DNA of 64,000 nt from Gari tellinella. Taxonomy: Eukaryota; Mollusca; Bivalvia; Cardiida; Psammobiidae. The position numbers were made by a program, and so were the translations under genes. Positions 22,251-33,940 of this stretch are shown piece by piece (position 1 is the stretch's first letter; each line of letters starts with the position of its first letter). The notes beneath the pieces are model-generated. The model had not been told where the DNA came from. It ran no database searches and saw only the letters and a program-made list of their open reading frames with translations. The DNA lies in NCBI GenBank assembly GCA_922989275.2, contig OV277864.1, positions 73,350,158-73,414,157 on the forward strand. Direction: 5' to 3'.

Positions 22251-22639
22251 ATATTTTGGTGACAAACAATTTTTTTTTTTTTAATGTAATCTGGTCATTT
22301 GTCTAAAACAGATTCATGAGTCAATTTTGAAATCTACAAGCATTGTAAGGGTTAATAATGATTTATATACCCTCCATTGAACTCTTGTAGACCAATAATT
22401 GTATGTAAAATAGATTTATTGAACAGATAATGGGTTATTATGCAAGCAGGTCATCTGTAAGTAAACTGTGCAGAAAAATGATGAAGTTATAATTTATTGA
22501 TTTAGTCTCATCAATGAACCCCTGTGATGGCAGGCTAATTTTGTGACAGGTGCCGTCCTCAGGTGTGAGGGATATGGCCAGATCAAAGAATAGCTTTATA
22601 TTATCTAATTGTATACATTTGGACTATTATTGATTTAAT

Positions 22640-22870
22640 CGTTTACTCCGTAAAAATCTTTCTAGTTTTGAAGATAGGTTCATGACCACTTGAAGCAGTT
22701 TGAAAGTAAAGCAAAATGTTTCTTGAGGCACATTCTGCTTAACTTTCAGCCTGCTTTAAGCTACCATCTGTTAGGATATCGAAAATTTCTCTTATGATGC
22801 TTTCATAACTGTATAAATTGGGAGCCATTTTCTTCGGAGGAGGAATAAATTAAATGCTGAAAAAGCACAT
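22640..22870. mobile_element. Family A MITE, degraded
   Basis: GTTTACTCCGTAAAAATCTTTC, a mutated AGTAAAGCAAAATG hairpin and GGAGGAATAAATTAAATGCTG match family A in order; both ends decayed. Confidence 0.5.
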
Positions 22871-23077
22871 ACAAGTGTATAGGACCTCCAGAATTTTGAC
22901 TACTCATTGGCCAGTAACATTGTTTGCCTGGGTGTTTTCATTCACTTGTTTACGCTAGAATTACCAGTATCTATAATTACAACAGTTTTTATCAGTGTTT
23001 AATCATGTCAAGTTTCAGTTTCACAGCACTGTACAAAAATCACCTTGTGAAGTTGTGTTATAAAGCAATTTGATTAT

Positions 23078-23236
23078 TTAACCCTTTACACCATAGCCTA
23101 TTTCGAGTTTTGAAGACAGGTGATAACTTAGAGCAGATTGAAAGTAAAGCAGAATGTGTATTCTGCTTTACTTTCAACCTGCTTTAATTGATCACCTGTC
23201 TTCAAAACTAGAAATAGGCTATAGAGTAAAGGGTTA
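23078..23236. mobile_element. Family A MITE, symmetric short form
   Basis: TTAACCCTTTACACCATAGCC to GGCTATAGAGTAAAGGGTTAA. Unlike most copies, both halves are the left-end type (GAGTTTTGAAGACAGGTGA and its inverse), so the element is one long palindrome. Confidence 0.7.
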
Positions 23237-23788
23237 ACACACTGTATATTATAAAACACTGAAAACTTGTAGACATAATAAAGCTTGCAGAATTTGAATC
23301 CAGATCATCAGACCCATATTAATGTGAGGCCTGATCAAGATCCAAACTTCTTGTGCTGTTTCAGTCAATATGAAGAACAACTAAAAGAAATTTAGCATGA
23401 GTTATTTTCAGCAGACATACAACTCCATGCCGAAAAGGTTAAAGCTAGAAAAACAATACCTTTCAGTTAATTGGTTGGGCATACAACATGTATTATATCT
23501 AATTTTACCTACAAGTGTGGGAATACACAAAGTGGTTTTTGTTTTGATACATTCTGACACCATTACTCAAATTAGTCGCTGACGGGTCAAGGAAACATTA
23601 TATGAGTGAATCAGCCCTATTGCCACTCCTTCAAATGATACTGGCATGCATACATTGTGGTTTCTATTTGCCAGAATGTCAAACTTGAGTTTATAGCTGC
23701 CACTTTGAGAAGAGGCATGAAGATGCTTGAATGTTAATGTAGGATAAAAGTCATGCAGAAAGCATCACTTTAAAGACAAATTTTTGTT

Positions 23789-23945
23789 TAACCCATTACC
23801 CCTTAGCCCTTTTCTAATTTTGAAGACTTATGACCACTTAAAGAAGGTTGATAGTAAAGCAGAATGCACCTTTAGGTGCACTCTGCTTTACTTTCAGCCT
23901 ACTTTAAGCTACCATCTCCTAGAATATTGAAAATAAATCTGCTCT
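23789..23945. mobile_element. Family A MITE, right-truncated
   Basis: TTAACCCATTACCCCTTAGCCC through the hairpin and CTAGAATATTGAAAATAAATC; the right third is missing. Confidence 0.58.
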
Positions 23946-24099
23946 TATAATTGCGACTCCTTCAAATGATACAGGCATATGCATATATTGTGGTTTCTAT
24001 TTGGCAAAACTCTCCCAAGTCAATGTCAAACTTTCATCGCTAGCATGCAAAGAGTTATAAGAAGACTTCCCATGGTATCATTAGTGTGTGTTTCTAAGT

Positions 24100-24571
24100 T
24101 TAACCCATTACCACATAAATATGCCTTTTTACGCCTTTTATTTATTCCTGCACTGACGAAAATAGTTCCACTTTTTACAGTCGTGAATAATATATCTTAA
24201 GAAATAATTTCTATATTCTAGCAGATTGTAGCTTAACCCATTACCTCTTAACCTATTTCTAGCTTTAAAAACAGGTGACCACTTATTTAAGGCACATTCT
24301 GCTTTACTTTCAGCCTGCTTTAAGCTACCATCTTCTAGGATACGGAAAATATTTCTTCTGGTACATATTCTTGGCTGTATAAACTGGAACTTTTTTCTTC
24401 AGTGGAGGAATAAATGAGGTGTAAAAAGGCGTTTTTAAGGGGTAATGGGTTAAAGCAGGCTGATAGTAAAGCAGAATGCGCCTTATAAGGCGCATTCTGC
24501 TTTACTTTCAACCAGCTTTAATTGGTCACCTATCTTCAATACTAGAAATAGGCTATGGGGTAATGGGTTAA
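24100..24571. mobile_element. Family A MITE hosting another family A MITE
   Basis: Outer copy: TTAACCCATTACCACATAAATATGCC to TATGGGGTAATGGGTTAA. It is split at TAGC|TTAA|AGCAGGC by the inner copy 24233-24453, whose TTAA ends duplicate that site exactly. Confidence 0.75.
24233..24453. mobile_element. Family A MITE nested at a TTAA
   Basis: TTAACCCATTACCTCTTAACC to GGGGTAATGGGTTAA. Removing it together with one TTAA restores the outer element, direct evidence for TTAA target choice. Confidence 0.78.
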
Positions 24572-24779
24572 AGTAAAGGATTAATCATTATATACTTCTG
24601 ATAGACTCCAATTTAAATGCAAGTGTTGGCTGGTGCATGGGTATACATTGCAGGGATTTGGTCCTTGCATGCATGAAAGGACTAATCATACCTGAGAAAG
24701 TGTATTATATCATACGAGATGTAATTAATCCTTTCAATGCCGAAAACATGTGTTAATAACTAATTAAATGTTACATTTG

Positions 24780-25216
24780 CAAACAGTTAAGATCCAAACT
24801 GTTTGTGACAATTGCCTTCTGTTTCAGTTGATGTAAAGAATTCATTAAACAAAACTTTCAGAAAAGATTTCTTAATATAGAAAGGGAGTCTAGAGAAATT
24901 ACTGGGATAAATAAATGTTTGAAGTAAATGTATCTGCTATCAATATTAAATATGCGCTTTGTAAAGATCGGTATGTAAAGCTAATGTTGCATGTTCAATG
25001 CTCATTATGTATCTTACTATACACTGAACCAGTATTGCGTCTTGAAATGAAAAACGCAGTTTTCACCTACCGTGGAAAAGGACGTTTTAGCCAGGTTGAA
25101 ATCCAGTGTAGTTTAATATTTTCAACATTAAATACCTGTATTGGAGACCATTGCAAACAGTTTGGATCCAGATCTGGCTCCACTGAAAGTGGTGCCTGAT
25201 CAGGATCTAAACTATT
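24780..25216. repeat. Family D fragments in otherwise unassigned DNA
   Basis: A partial core at 24776-24810 (GCAAACAGTTAAGATCC) and a fuller hairpin at 25153-25216 (GCAAACAGTTTGGATCCAGA with an inverse). The sequence between shows an open frame that runs into the hairpin and looks accidental. Confidence 0.4.
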
Positions 25217-25276
25217 TTGTGCTCAAGATTTTTGTTTGATGTAAATGTAACTTTTGACAACAACTGATTTCATAAT

Positions 25277-25532
25277 TTAACCCATTACCTCATAGCCTAT
25301 TTCTAGTTTTGAAGACATCTGACCACTTAAAGCAGGTTGAAAGTAAAGCAGAATGCGCCTTAAGGCACATTCTGCTTTACTTTCAGCCTGCTTTAATTAA
25401 GCTGCCATCTGCTAGGATATAGAAAATATTTCTAATGGTACATGTTCAAGACTGTATAAATTGGAACTATTTTCCTCAGGGTAGGAATAAATCAATAGCG
25501 TAAAAAAGCGTATTTATGGAGTAATGGGTTAA
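25277..25532. mobile_element. Family A MITE, full length
   Basis: TTAACCCATTACCTCATAGCC to TATTTATGGAGTAATGGGTTAA, 256 bp. A right-half fragment of another copy follows at 25580-25733. Confidence 0.75.
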
Positions 25533-25746
25533 AGCAAACGTCTGCAGTTACTCAGTGTTGAAAGAGAAAATAAGTAACTGCTTTACTTTTCAGCCTGATT
25601 TAAGCTACCATCTGCTAGAATATAGAAAATGTTTATAATCTTGCATAAATATTCATGACTGTATAAATTGGAACTAATTTCTTCAGTGGAGGAATAAATT
25701 AAAGGAGTTTTATGGGGTATTCGTTGGGTTAATATGTATAATACAG

Positions 25747-25944
25747 CAGAGCTCCAGATAACAGGGGTATTTCAAAAACTAAAATCTTTATTTCTGCATT
25801 AAACCCTATGGTGTTACCACTCATTAGAATCCTCTCGACGAGACGATTCTAATGAGTAGTGACACCATAGGGTTTGGTGCTAAAATGAGTGAGATAAATT
25901 GATGCTGGATTTGTTCAGTTTACTCCCTCTTATCTGGAGCCCTG
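25747..25944. mobile_element. Family B MITE next to first coding exon
   Basis: CAGAGCTCCAGATAACAGGGG to CTTATCTGGAGCCCTG. It ends 39 bases before the ATG exon, so branch point and pyrimidine tract are squeezed between the element and the acceptor. Confidence 0.72.
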
Positions 25945-25983
25945 GTACAGTGTTGTAAAATATTTCCCTCTTGTTACTTTCAG

Positions 25984-26804
25984 ATGCGGGATATTTATGA
26001 ATATTCAAAGATCAGGGAGCTAATGGAGGAGTTTAAACCCAAGCCCAAGTCTCTGGAGTTGGGCAAGGGGACACGGGCCTCGGTCCGCTACAAGCCCATA
26101 AAGGACCGGGTCAACATTCCAAAGTCCCCATCCCAAAGGGAGCTAACTCAGCAGGTCTCCTACGACCTGTTCAGACAGTCAACATCAAAAACATTAACTG
26201 TATGCTTATCATCCTTAGAAATTTACAGAAATGAGATTCCGAAAAAAGTGAAAATGCTGGACGTGAAGCTGTCATTCTCATACCAGGAGGAGTTTGCCAC
26301 TCAGACTATCAGATTAGACAAACAGCTCGTGCGGCACGGCAATAAGTGGGTGTGGCTGAACCACGACGGCAGTAAAAATGTGATAACCTTCAAATACCTG
26401 CCGGGTGATCGGGTCAACCTCAATGTTGGCATATTCGTACATAAGACCAAAAAACATGGAATATTTGGAAAAGACACGATCACGACCCAAGCGGGCACGG
26501 TTGCAGAATGTATCGTGCTAGCACGAGACAATGGCGTGGGCATGGGGCTCCAGCTAGGCACCCCAATCTCGCAGAATTTCAGATTGAACTTTGACCTCGG
26601 AGGGCGGGGACACAAATTAACAATGAAATTGAAACTTGACTTGGTTAGTGAGGCGAAAGGTCCGCCAATGATTTGGCTGCGTCCTAAAACGTCGAGTCGG
26701 AGGTTACGAAGCCATTCATCAGCATTTGAACTGTTACAAGACTTGCCTCCCAAAGAGAAAGATGAAGATGCAAGAGTGAAACTGTTTGTGTACAATGTCC
26801 AGAG
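25984..26804 (+). CDS. Uncharacterised 573-aa protein, coding exon 1 (residues 1-274)
   Basis: This is the largest coding exon of the only gene I can support: 821 nt, preceded by a pyrimidine tract and TTTCAG, followed by AG|GTGAGC. Codons are markedly GC-richer than the flanks. It encodes residues 1-273 plus two bases of Arg274. Residues 1-60 are basic and polar, with a KPKPK motif near 18-22. Residues about 69-222 are a run of alternating hydrophobic beta-strand-like segments (VKMLDVKLSF, NVITFKYLPGDRVNLNVGIF, HKLTMKLKLDL) that could form a C2-like sandwich. Residues 223-250 are Ser/Arg-rich. There is no signal peptide or membrane segment. The family is not recognised and the C2 suggestion is a guess from strand pattern. 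The ATG is the first base of the exon; the in-frame stop in the upstream leader exon supports it as the start. Phase 2 exit matches the next exon. Confidence 0.9.
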
Positions 26805-26842
26805 GTGAGCATTTTAGATTTCTTAATGGGCAGGGATATGTA

Positions 26843-27216
26843 CAGTAAAACCTCTATTACGACCACTAAATTATTAGAGCTTTCTGTTTCACTTTCACAT
26901 TGCTTTAACTCTTTCCTCCCTGAAACTTTAAATAGACAATTTCAGTTTCCATTTTAGTCTAGTCCATTTCTGACTTTTAAGGGTTGTTTTTGTCAATGTT
27001 ATGACAAACAGTGAAGACCCTGATCAGAGGGCTCCTTTTGGGGCCCTCTGATCTGGGTCTTCACTGTTTGCACAGGACAAGCGTACTATTCAAATGTACA
27101 CTGTTTGAAAAGAACGCCTATATGCGGGACTAGTGTTCAAAGGGTTAAGCTGTCACCTATATTTTATACAGACAATTAGCCTTCTTTTTAGTGGTCATAA
27201 TAGAGAGGTTCTACTG
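26843..27216. mobile_element. Family T MITE interrupted by family C1, after the donor
   Basis: TA-CAGTAAAACCTCTATTACGACC to GTGGTCATAATAGAGAGGTTCTACTG-TA. It starts 38 bases past the donor at 26805. A C1 copy is inserted at its CTTTAAG site. Confidence 0.72.
26905..27148. mobile_element. Family C1 MITE nested in family T
   Basis: TTAA-CTCTTTCCTCCCTGAAACTT to GTTCAAAGGG-TTAA with the AACAGTGAAGACCCTGATCAG hairpin. It is nearly the same as the nested copy at 2498 and sits in the same position of its host. Confidence 0.75.
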
Positions 27217-27426
27217 TATTTAATCTTTACTAAGCTGGAAATTTAATCTTTACTAAGCTGGAAACCTGTATAAAATCTTGAAGACCTCACTAACTCAAAC
27301 TCATTTATGTCGAAAAAATATGGTTCTCTACAAATGAATTTCAGTTGCTTTAGTCAAACAAACCCGTTAAAACATGGCAAAGCCGCATACATTGTATAAA
27401 CTTTACAATACAATTAAGTTAGACTT

Positions 27427-27900
27427 AACACTTTACTCTATGGGCCTGTTTCTAGCTAATATTGCAGACAGATGACCATTTAAAGCAGATTGAAAGTAGA
27501 GCAGGGTGTGCCTTAAGCAGGGCTCCAGATAAGAGGTAGTTATTTCAACAAATCCAACATTTTTCTCACTTTTTTTAGAACCAAATCCTATGGTGTTACT
27601 ACTCATTAGAATCGTCTCAAAGAGACGATTCTAATGAGTAGTGACACCATAGGGTTTAATTCAGAAATAAAGATTTTAGTATTTGAAAAACTACCCTTAT
27701 CTGGTGCTCTGCTTAAGGCGCATTTTGCTTTACTTTCAACCTGCTTTAAGCTGCCATCTGCTATAATAAAGAAAATATTTCTAATTATACTAAGTCTTAT
27801 TCATAACTTTATTATTAAGTTATAGTGGAACTACCGGTATTTACTTCGATGGAGGAATGAATTAAAGAGGTTAAAATGTGTTTGATCTATAGAGTAATTG
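27427..27900. mobile_element. Family A copy interrupted by family B
   Basis: Left part CTTTACTCTATGGGCCTGTTTC..GGTGTGCCTTAAG and right part CTTAAGGCGCATTTTGC...GATGGAGGAATGAATTAAAG enclose a family B element at 27518-27711. Confidence 0.6.
27518..27711. mobile_element. Family B MITE with clear target duplication
   Basis: CAGGGCTCCAGATAAGAGG to CCCTTATCTGGTGCTCTG flanked by CTTAAG on both sides. The duplicated 6-mer lies at the centre of the host hairpin. Confidence 0.72.
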
Positions 27901-28134
27901 CCTACCAGTATGATAAGAAATACATTGACATATGAGTGACAGCAGTTCAGATGTCACTGTTTTGAAATTTGTTTGTACCTGTATTTAGCTATAATGAGCA
28001 TAAATTGGTGCAAAAAGGGGTGTAACTTTACACTTGCTTGTTAGCTATAAAACCCTTTTAATGCTGTATAAATATTGTCTAGAAAAAGATGATTGCTTTA
28101 ATTCTGTGGGCGACGTCTTCTTAAACTTAAGCAT

Positions 28135-28230
28135 ATGACAAATGCACTATTAAAGTTACAGACAGTTTGGATCCTAATCAGAGGTCAAATTACTCTCTGT
28201 CTGATCTGGATACAAACTGTTTATAAGTAT
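28135..28230. repeat. Family D hairpin
   Basis: ACAGTTTGGATCCTAATCAG and CTGATCTGGATACAAACTGT around a short AT-rich loop. Confidence 0.45.
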
Positions 28231-28383
28231 TTGAAAATAATTATTTGTTTTAGCTTTCAAAGTGTTAAACGTCTTGCATCATTGCACATACTAATGAGGG
28301 GAGTTGTCACTGTAAAGGAAATGCACATCATATTTGCATTGCTGTCAAATTAAGCCCCTTATACTGCCATTACATTGTCGGCC

Positions 28384-28617
28384 TTAACCCTTTCCCCCAT
28401 AAATGATAAATATATATGCCTTATTACACCTAGAATTTTTTCCTCCACTGAAAAAAAAATCCCTTTTATACAGTGATAAAATATATATATCCTAGCTTAA
28501 AGCAGGCTGAAAGTAAAGCAGTTTGCGCCTTAAGGCGCATTCTGCTTTACTTTTAACCTGCTTTAAGTGGTCACCTATCTTCAAAACTAGAAACAGGTTA
28601 TGGGATAATGGGTTTAA
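28384..28617. mobile_element. Family A MITE
   Basis: TTAACCCTTTCCCCCATAAATG to GGTTATGGGATAATGGGTTTAA. A TATATATG expansion sits near the left end. Confidence 0.7.
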
Positions 28618-29329
28618 CAGACTGATGAACAGTGCACACCCTGATCAGAGGGATCCTGCAGAAAGCCTCTGATTAGGATCTACATTCTACAATGTTTGCA
28701 AAATGGATATATCCTCTTTCTACAAAGGTGAATAACTTGTGTTGAGTCCTTAGGTACTTAGGCAATTTGTCTTATTCAAAAGGAATTGCTGATGGGTTGT
28801 TTATCGAAAGTCACAGATGAGAGAAGTTGATTAGGCCATGTTTTATCCCAAGTTGTGACTTTTTAACACCTCACATAGAGATAGCAGAATATTATTATAC
28901 AGTCATACTTGCGTAAAACTATAATTTATAAAATACTGTTCTTTTGCATATTTAAATACTTTCTATTCCTTTGTAATTCCTTTGTAATTCATTTTCAGTC
29001 ACACACAAAAACAGTGCTTTAAACTGGAGGCTGCTCAAAGCAGGTTGAAAGTAAACTAATGCAGATATCTTTCTCTCTCAGAGTTTTACTTTCAGCCGGC
29101 TTTTAAGTTGCAAGTAACCATTATATGTGTGGATATAAAAATGTACTTATAAGGCCATCTAAATTTTCTATTAGGAATACGATAATGGCATTTAAAATGC
29201 TTCTCACAGTGGGGAGAAAGGGGTTTTAGGAAGGTGGTAGGCAGCATAATGTAGGATTGAAGTGATATAAACTTTATACTGTTCTATTTTCCCACCAGGC
29301 TTGAAATATGTTAATGTTAACCCTGATAA

Positions 29330-29420
29330 GGCTGCAACTATCCATTCATCGCAAAAACTGTAGATCCAGATCAGAGGGGCCTTTCAGGAGCCCTGTCATT
29401 AAGGGCTGCACTGTTTATCA
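29330..29420. repeat. Family C hairpin, degraded
   Basis: CTGTAGATCCAGATCAGAGG and AGGGCTGCACTGTTTATCAT around CCTTTCAGGAG. Confidence 0.4.
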
Positions 29421-29579
29421 TATTTCACAATATTTTGGAACAAACTCCCATGTCACTTTGTGTCAAACTCATATATTTAAACTAGTCATTTCAGCATTGC
29501 TGGTGTAAAGATAAATATTTATTATGCTGAGGGCTACATTACTGTCATTTGCATAAAGTCTGCATCTAGATCAGATGAT

Positions 29580-29812
29580 TATAACTCATTTATGACACCC
29601 TGAAACATGTAATGGACAATTCCACAGTTTCCAATTAAGTTGAATCCATTTAGGGTTGTTTTCTGCAATACATGTATATTTAATAATGACAAACAGTGCA
29701 GACCCGGATCAGAGGGCTCCTACAGGAGCCCTCTGATCTGGGTCTGCACTGCTTGAAACTTTACATGGGACAAGTGTAATCTTTACATGCACCCCATTAA
29801 ATTTGTCGTAAC
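29580..29812. mobile_element. Family C1 MITE
   Basis: ACACCCTGAAACATGTAATGGAC at the left, hairpin GACCCGGATCAGAGGGCTCC with its inverse at 29700-29750, then GGGACAAGTGTAATCTTTAC. Terminal TTAA not recognisable. Confidence 0.5.
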
Positions 29813-30133
29813 AATCAAAACTGTGTGACACTTGTATCAGAAACTATTAATATTATTTCAGTAGAGAATTGTTTAAATACTAAAACAGCAGAAAACTAGG
29901 CAGGTGACAGTTTTGAATGCGATGGTATTGATAACAGCAGGGTAGACAGTAATCACCAGTTCGTTTACACTGCTGTACTTTTTGCAGATGATATTGCACT
30001 TTTTGCTGGTGTAAGATTTCAATGAACTCTTGTCTGTTTGATCAAAAGATTTGAATCTGAATTTGAAATTAAACACAACTTAGCTTTTACACAGTAATAC
30101 AGTCAAACTTGCATTAACACAAGGTTTCAAAGC

Positions 30134-30410
30134 TACTTATTTTAAGGCCTTTAAATTTATTCCTCCACTGAAGAAAATAGTTCCAATTTATACAGTCATA
30201 AATATATGCACCATATATATCCTTACTGATGATAGCTTAAAGCTAGCTGAAAGTAAAGCAGAGTATGCTTTAAGGTGCAAATGCTGTATTACTTTCAACC
30301 TGCTTTAAGTGGTCACCTGTCTTCAAAAAAGATGGTGAACGCAGGCTGTAAGTAAAGCAGAAAGCTCCTGAAGGAGCTTTCTGCTTTACTTTCAACCTGA
30401 TTTAAGCATC
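30134..30410. mobile_element. Family A fragment and a second hairpin
   Basis: AAGGCCTTTAAATTTATTCCTCC...GTGGTCACCTGTCTTCAAAA is the family A right-to-left order without its ends. From 30340 a GCAGAAAGCTCC/GGAGCTTTCTGC hairpin follows. Confidence 0.5.
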
Positions 30411-30964
30411 CAACTGTGTGAGGGAACATATTCCTTGTTGTTGAGACAGAAGTACTAGTGTATACTACTAAAAGCATGAAAAGGCAATTCTATGAGGAAT
30501 AGGTAATAGTTCGGATCTACACTGTTTCAAAGTAACACAATGATATTTTACATGTAGAAGACCCAAATCAAGCCAATGAACAGTAACTGTTGGTTGGTGT
30601 ACATATGTTATCGTGGATGTTTCATATTACAGTGAGCTGCAGGTGACGGATTGACCGTGTTCACCTGTGTTTAACTATCGATAGCATTTTATTTTGAGAT
30701 CTGGAAGAGTCAATGGATAAGAGGTTACTAGAAAAAGTTTTAATGCTTCATTTTCAAAATGATACCTACATTTTCATTGATAATGATTATAGCTTTGCCT
30801 ATTCGTTATGTCAAGATTATTTCATTAACAATACTGAAAACAAAGAAGGTAGTACAAACAATGTAGACTCTGATCCAGGTGTCGCAGACTGAAGGTTTCT
30901 GATATGGATATACACTGGTTCTAAATGCTACTAAATTTGCTACTGTTGTTGTTCCTTACAAGGA

Positions 30965-31178
30965 TTAACCCTTAGCCCGCCAAATAAATTGTCGTCTGCT
31001 ATATTTCTCGTCTGCTTCAAGTTTCAAAGTGCTTCAAAGTTGCTCAAATTTGCTGAAAATGTTGTCTGAGTGTCAAACAGCTTGGATCCAGATGAGACGC
31101 CGAGTTACTCGGCGTCTCATCTGGATCCAAGCTGTTTGCATATGGAGCTAAAGTCGTGAGTGGCAGGCTAAGGGTTAA
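30965..31178. mobile_element. Family F MITE, 214 bp, copy 2
   Basis: Same ends and length as the copy at 18135. It is unusual in being bracketed by a 36-bp direct repeat (30934-30969 and 31177-31212) that includes TTGCTACTGTTGTTGTTCCT. Confidence 0.82.
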
Positions 31179-31515
31179 TTTGCTACTGTTGTTGTTCCTT
31201 ACAAGGATTAACATCCACTGAAAGCCATGTAAATTCCTTGCAGCTCTGGTCAGCATCGCACATTGTTGCTGGTACATTGATTTCTACTGTTTGTCTCTCA
31301 AAGGTGAAAATACCAAGCGCTAACTGATCCGTGAAGTCCCTTGTTTACAACCTTTAACTAGACAGTAATGAGTTTTTAAATAGAGATAGTCTCTATGGGG
31401 AATGTCATTTTAATCTAGACAGAGCTAAAGATGGAAGTGATAGAACATTTCTTGCAGACTCTGAGTATGTTGATAAGTGGGTACTTAACAGGTAAATGTT
31501 GAAAACGGTTTTGTA

Positions 31516-31681
31516 TTGTTGTTGTCTTTAACTGATTACCCCTTAAATATGCCTTTTTACGCCTTTCATTTAATCCTCCGCTAAAAAAAAAAGTTAAAGG
31601 CGCGTTCTGCTTTACTTTCAACCTGCTTTAAGTGGTCACCTGTCTTCAAAACTAGAAGTTGGCTATAGGGTATTGGGTTTA
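31516..31681. mobile_element. Family A MITE, deleted
   Basis: TTAACTGATTACCCCTTAAATATGCC to GGCTATAGGGTATTGGGTTTA, missing the middle and one hairpin arm. Confidence 0.6.
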
Positions 31682-31817
31682 ATGTGGTTTGGTTTTATAC
31701 TTGATGACCATTGACTTTTTGACCTCCTATCATATTACAGGGTAGATCTACAATGAAACATGCCAGAAGCCTCAATTCAAAATTGGACTGTGTATAGATC
31801 ATCTTTTAGACAATAAC

Positions 31818-31887
31818 TTAATGCAGGATAAAAATAATGCAGAAAGCTCCTATAGGAGCTTTCTGCATTATTTTGTCCTGCATTAAA
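31818..31887. repeat. GCAGAAAGCTCC hairpin
   Basis: TTAATGCAGGATAAAAATAATGCAG and its inverse flank AAGCTCCTATAGGAGCTT. Similar hairpins are at 34197-34267 and, interrupted, at 61180-61495. They resemble the centre of family T. Confidence 0.55.
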
Positions 31888-32956
31888 GTTGTCACCTGTC
31901 TGATAGATGTCTATATTTTAGATTTACTTTAGCAAATGACTGTTTAATGCAAGATTGGCTGTGAAACACTGTGGGTATATCATTGACACTTCTATCATCG
32001 AGACTTCATTGTCATATAGTATGAGTAAGGGGTTCGGAATTGCTGGATGATTAAACCCCCTATTGATTTGTTGTGATACCTGAGATACCTATCCGCTTTA
32101 AAGACCCAACTCACTTCCCAACTCACTTCCGTACTGTACCGAGGATGGTTGTGGGGGTATAAATGAATGTATTGTTCCCTTTAGTATGACATCTGGTCCG
32201 TTGGCATACCAGGGACAGTTAAAGCTCTGTTTTGCAACTACCATCATACTCATTGGAGATGCATGCATCAAGATATTTTCAGACAGGTAATTGCTAAAAG
32301 TTAATGAAGGATAAAAGTAATGCAGAAAGCTCCTAATAAACATATACCTTCTTTTGAATGATTGATAATGATGTAGACAGGGATGACTGTATGAAAAGTC
32401 ATTCTGTACATGTGAACTTTTTTGAAAGGTAACATTTTTGTGTGCAATAAGTTCTGAAGTTACAAATGTAGACATGGTTTGTTGAGTTTATGAGCACACA
32501 TAGTTTCCGATGAAATACCTGGGAAAACATAAATTGAAGTTTCAGTTGCTGGGCTGATATGGTAAACTAACCAGTTGTCAAGTTTCAATTCAGACAAGAA
32601 CTTTTGGCCAATATAGCACAGTCCTTAATGGCAATTATGTTTAATTTAATTTTTATTAGCACAAGTTAACCAGTTACCATTAGACAGTTGAATTGACAAA
32701 ATCATAATTTACAGTTCACTGCTATTTGATCTATTTACTTTTAGTTGCAGGTGAAAAGATCCATAAAATTTGACAATATGATCTTTTGTACTGGATGAAA
32801 CTTCAAAATCAAATATCATAACAGAATGTCGACTCTTGATATTTGAAAACCAAGTTTTGCTATAGAACTGCCCCAAACCTAAATAAAAAGCTACTGTTTG
32901 CAGACTGAAAGATTTTCCAATTATTTTCATCAATCCTGGATCACCAATCTGATATC

Positions 32957-33157
32957 CAGGGCTCCAGATAAGAGGGAGTAAACTGACCAAATCCAACATT
33001 TTCTCATTCACTTCAGCACCAAATCCTATGGTGTTGTTACTACTCATTAGAATCGTCTGGCAGAGACGATTCTAATGAGTTGTGACACCATAGGGTTTAA
33101 TGCAGAAATAAAAAAATATAGTTTCTGAAATAACCCCCCCCCTTATCTGGAGCTCTG
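32957..33157. mobile_element. Family B MITE
   Basis: CAGGGCTCCAGATAAGAGGG to CTTATCTGGAGCTCTG. GATATC precedes it and GATATC overlaps its end, a probable target duplication. Confidence 0.7.
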
Positions 33158-33389
33158 ATATCTATGGAGAAACAGAAATCTCCCTTTCATTTTGCATGAA
33201 TCTGGCTATCTGGTAATAATAATTTAATTCAACACCACCAATTATGCCATTTGAGCTGTTTTTGTAGAGGGATAGGTGGCAAAAGGCAATTCTGCAGAGA
33301 AAAGACTTCAAGGTTAATACTTTCCTCTCAGCATCCTGTTAAATTTTGCATATTTTAAAATGTCATAATATTGCCCATTATTAAAAATA

Positions 33390-33604
33390 CAAGTAAAACC
33401 TTTCCTTTACGACCACTAGATTACCCGGTACATAAATTAGTTCATGTTTAAGGCAGGTGCCAGCTTAAAGCAAGATTAAAGTCAAACAGAAAGCTCCTTT
33501 AGGAGCTTTCTGTTTTACTGTCATCTTGCTTTTAGCTGCCACCTGTCTTTCATATAATCAATAAGTATTCTTTTTAGGAGTTGAAATATGGAGGTAACTT
33601 ACTG
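33390..33604. mobile_element. Family T MITE
   Basis: TA then CAAGTAAAACCTTTCCTTTACGACCAC at the left; GGAGGTAACTTACTG-TA at the right. The hairpin AGAAAGCTCCTTTAGGAGCTTTCT is perfect. Confidence 0.62.
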
Positions 33605-33940
33605 TACCCATTGTGTATGGGTTGAATTGGGAGCTGAAATTTTATCTGAGATGTACTATTATTAGCTTCTATGAAAACTCACTTAGTTTGCTTTTTTCCA
33701 CTTAACTACTTATATAGGGCAAGGCCGGTCATTTGGGGAATGTAATTACATCCTTCTTTTGTATGTAAAGACAGCATATGACCTAGATTGGCCTAGAATG
33801 CACAATGGTTAATTTGGGACGTCTCCAAACGATGGGGGGATATGATTTCAACTTGTCTGAATGAGATGATGAATGTGATGGGTCAGCAACTCTGAGTATC
33901 TATAGAAGTGACAGTGTTTACAGTTAAACCTGTACTTAGA

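Noticed and set aside
26301..26795. 164-codon open frame on the - strand
   Set aside because: It is the antisense of coding exon 1, which has splice sites and phase agreement.
32098..32475. 125-codon open frame on the - strand
   Set aside because: No recognisable domain, no splice-site support, composition like the surrounding intron.
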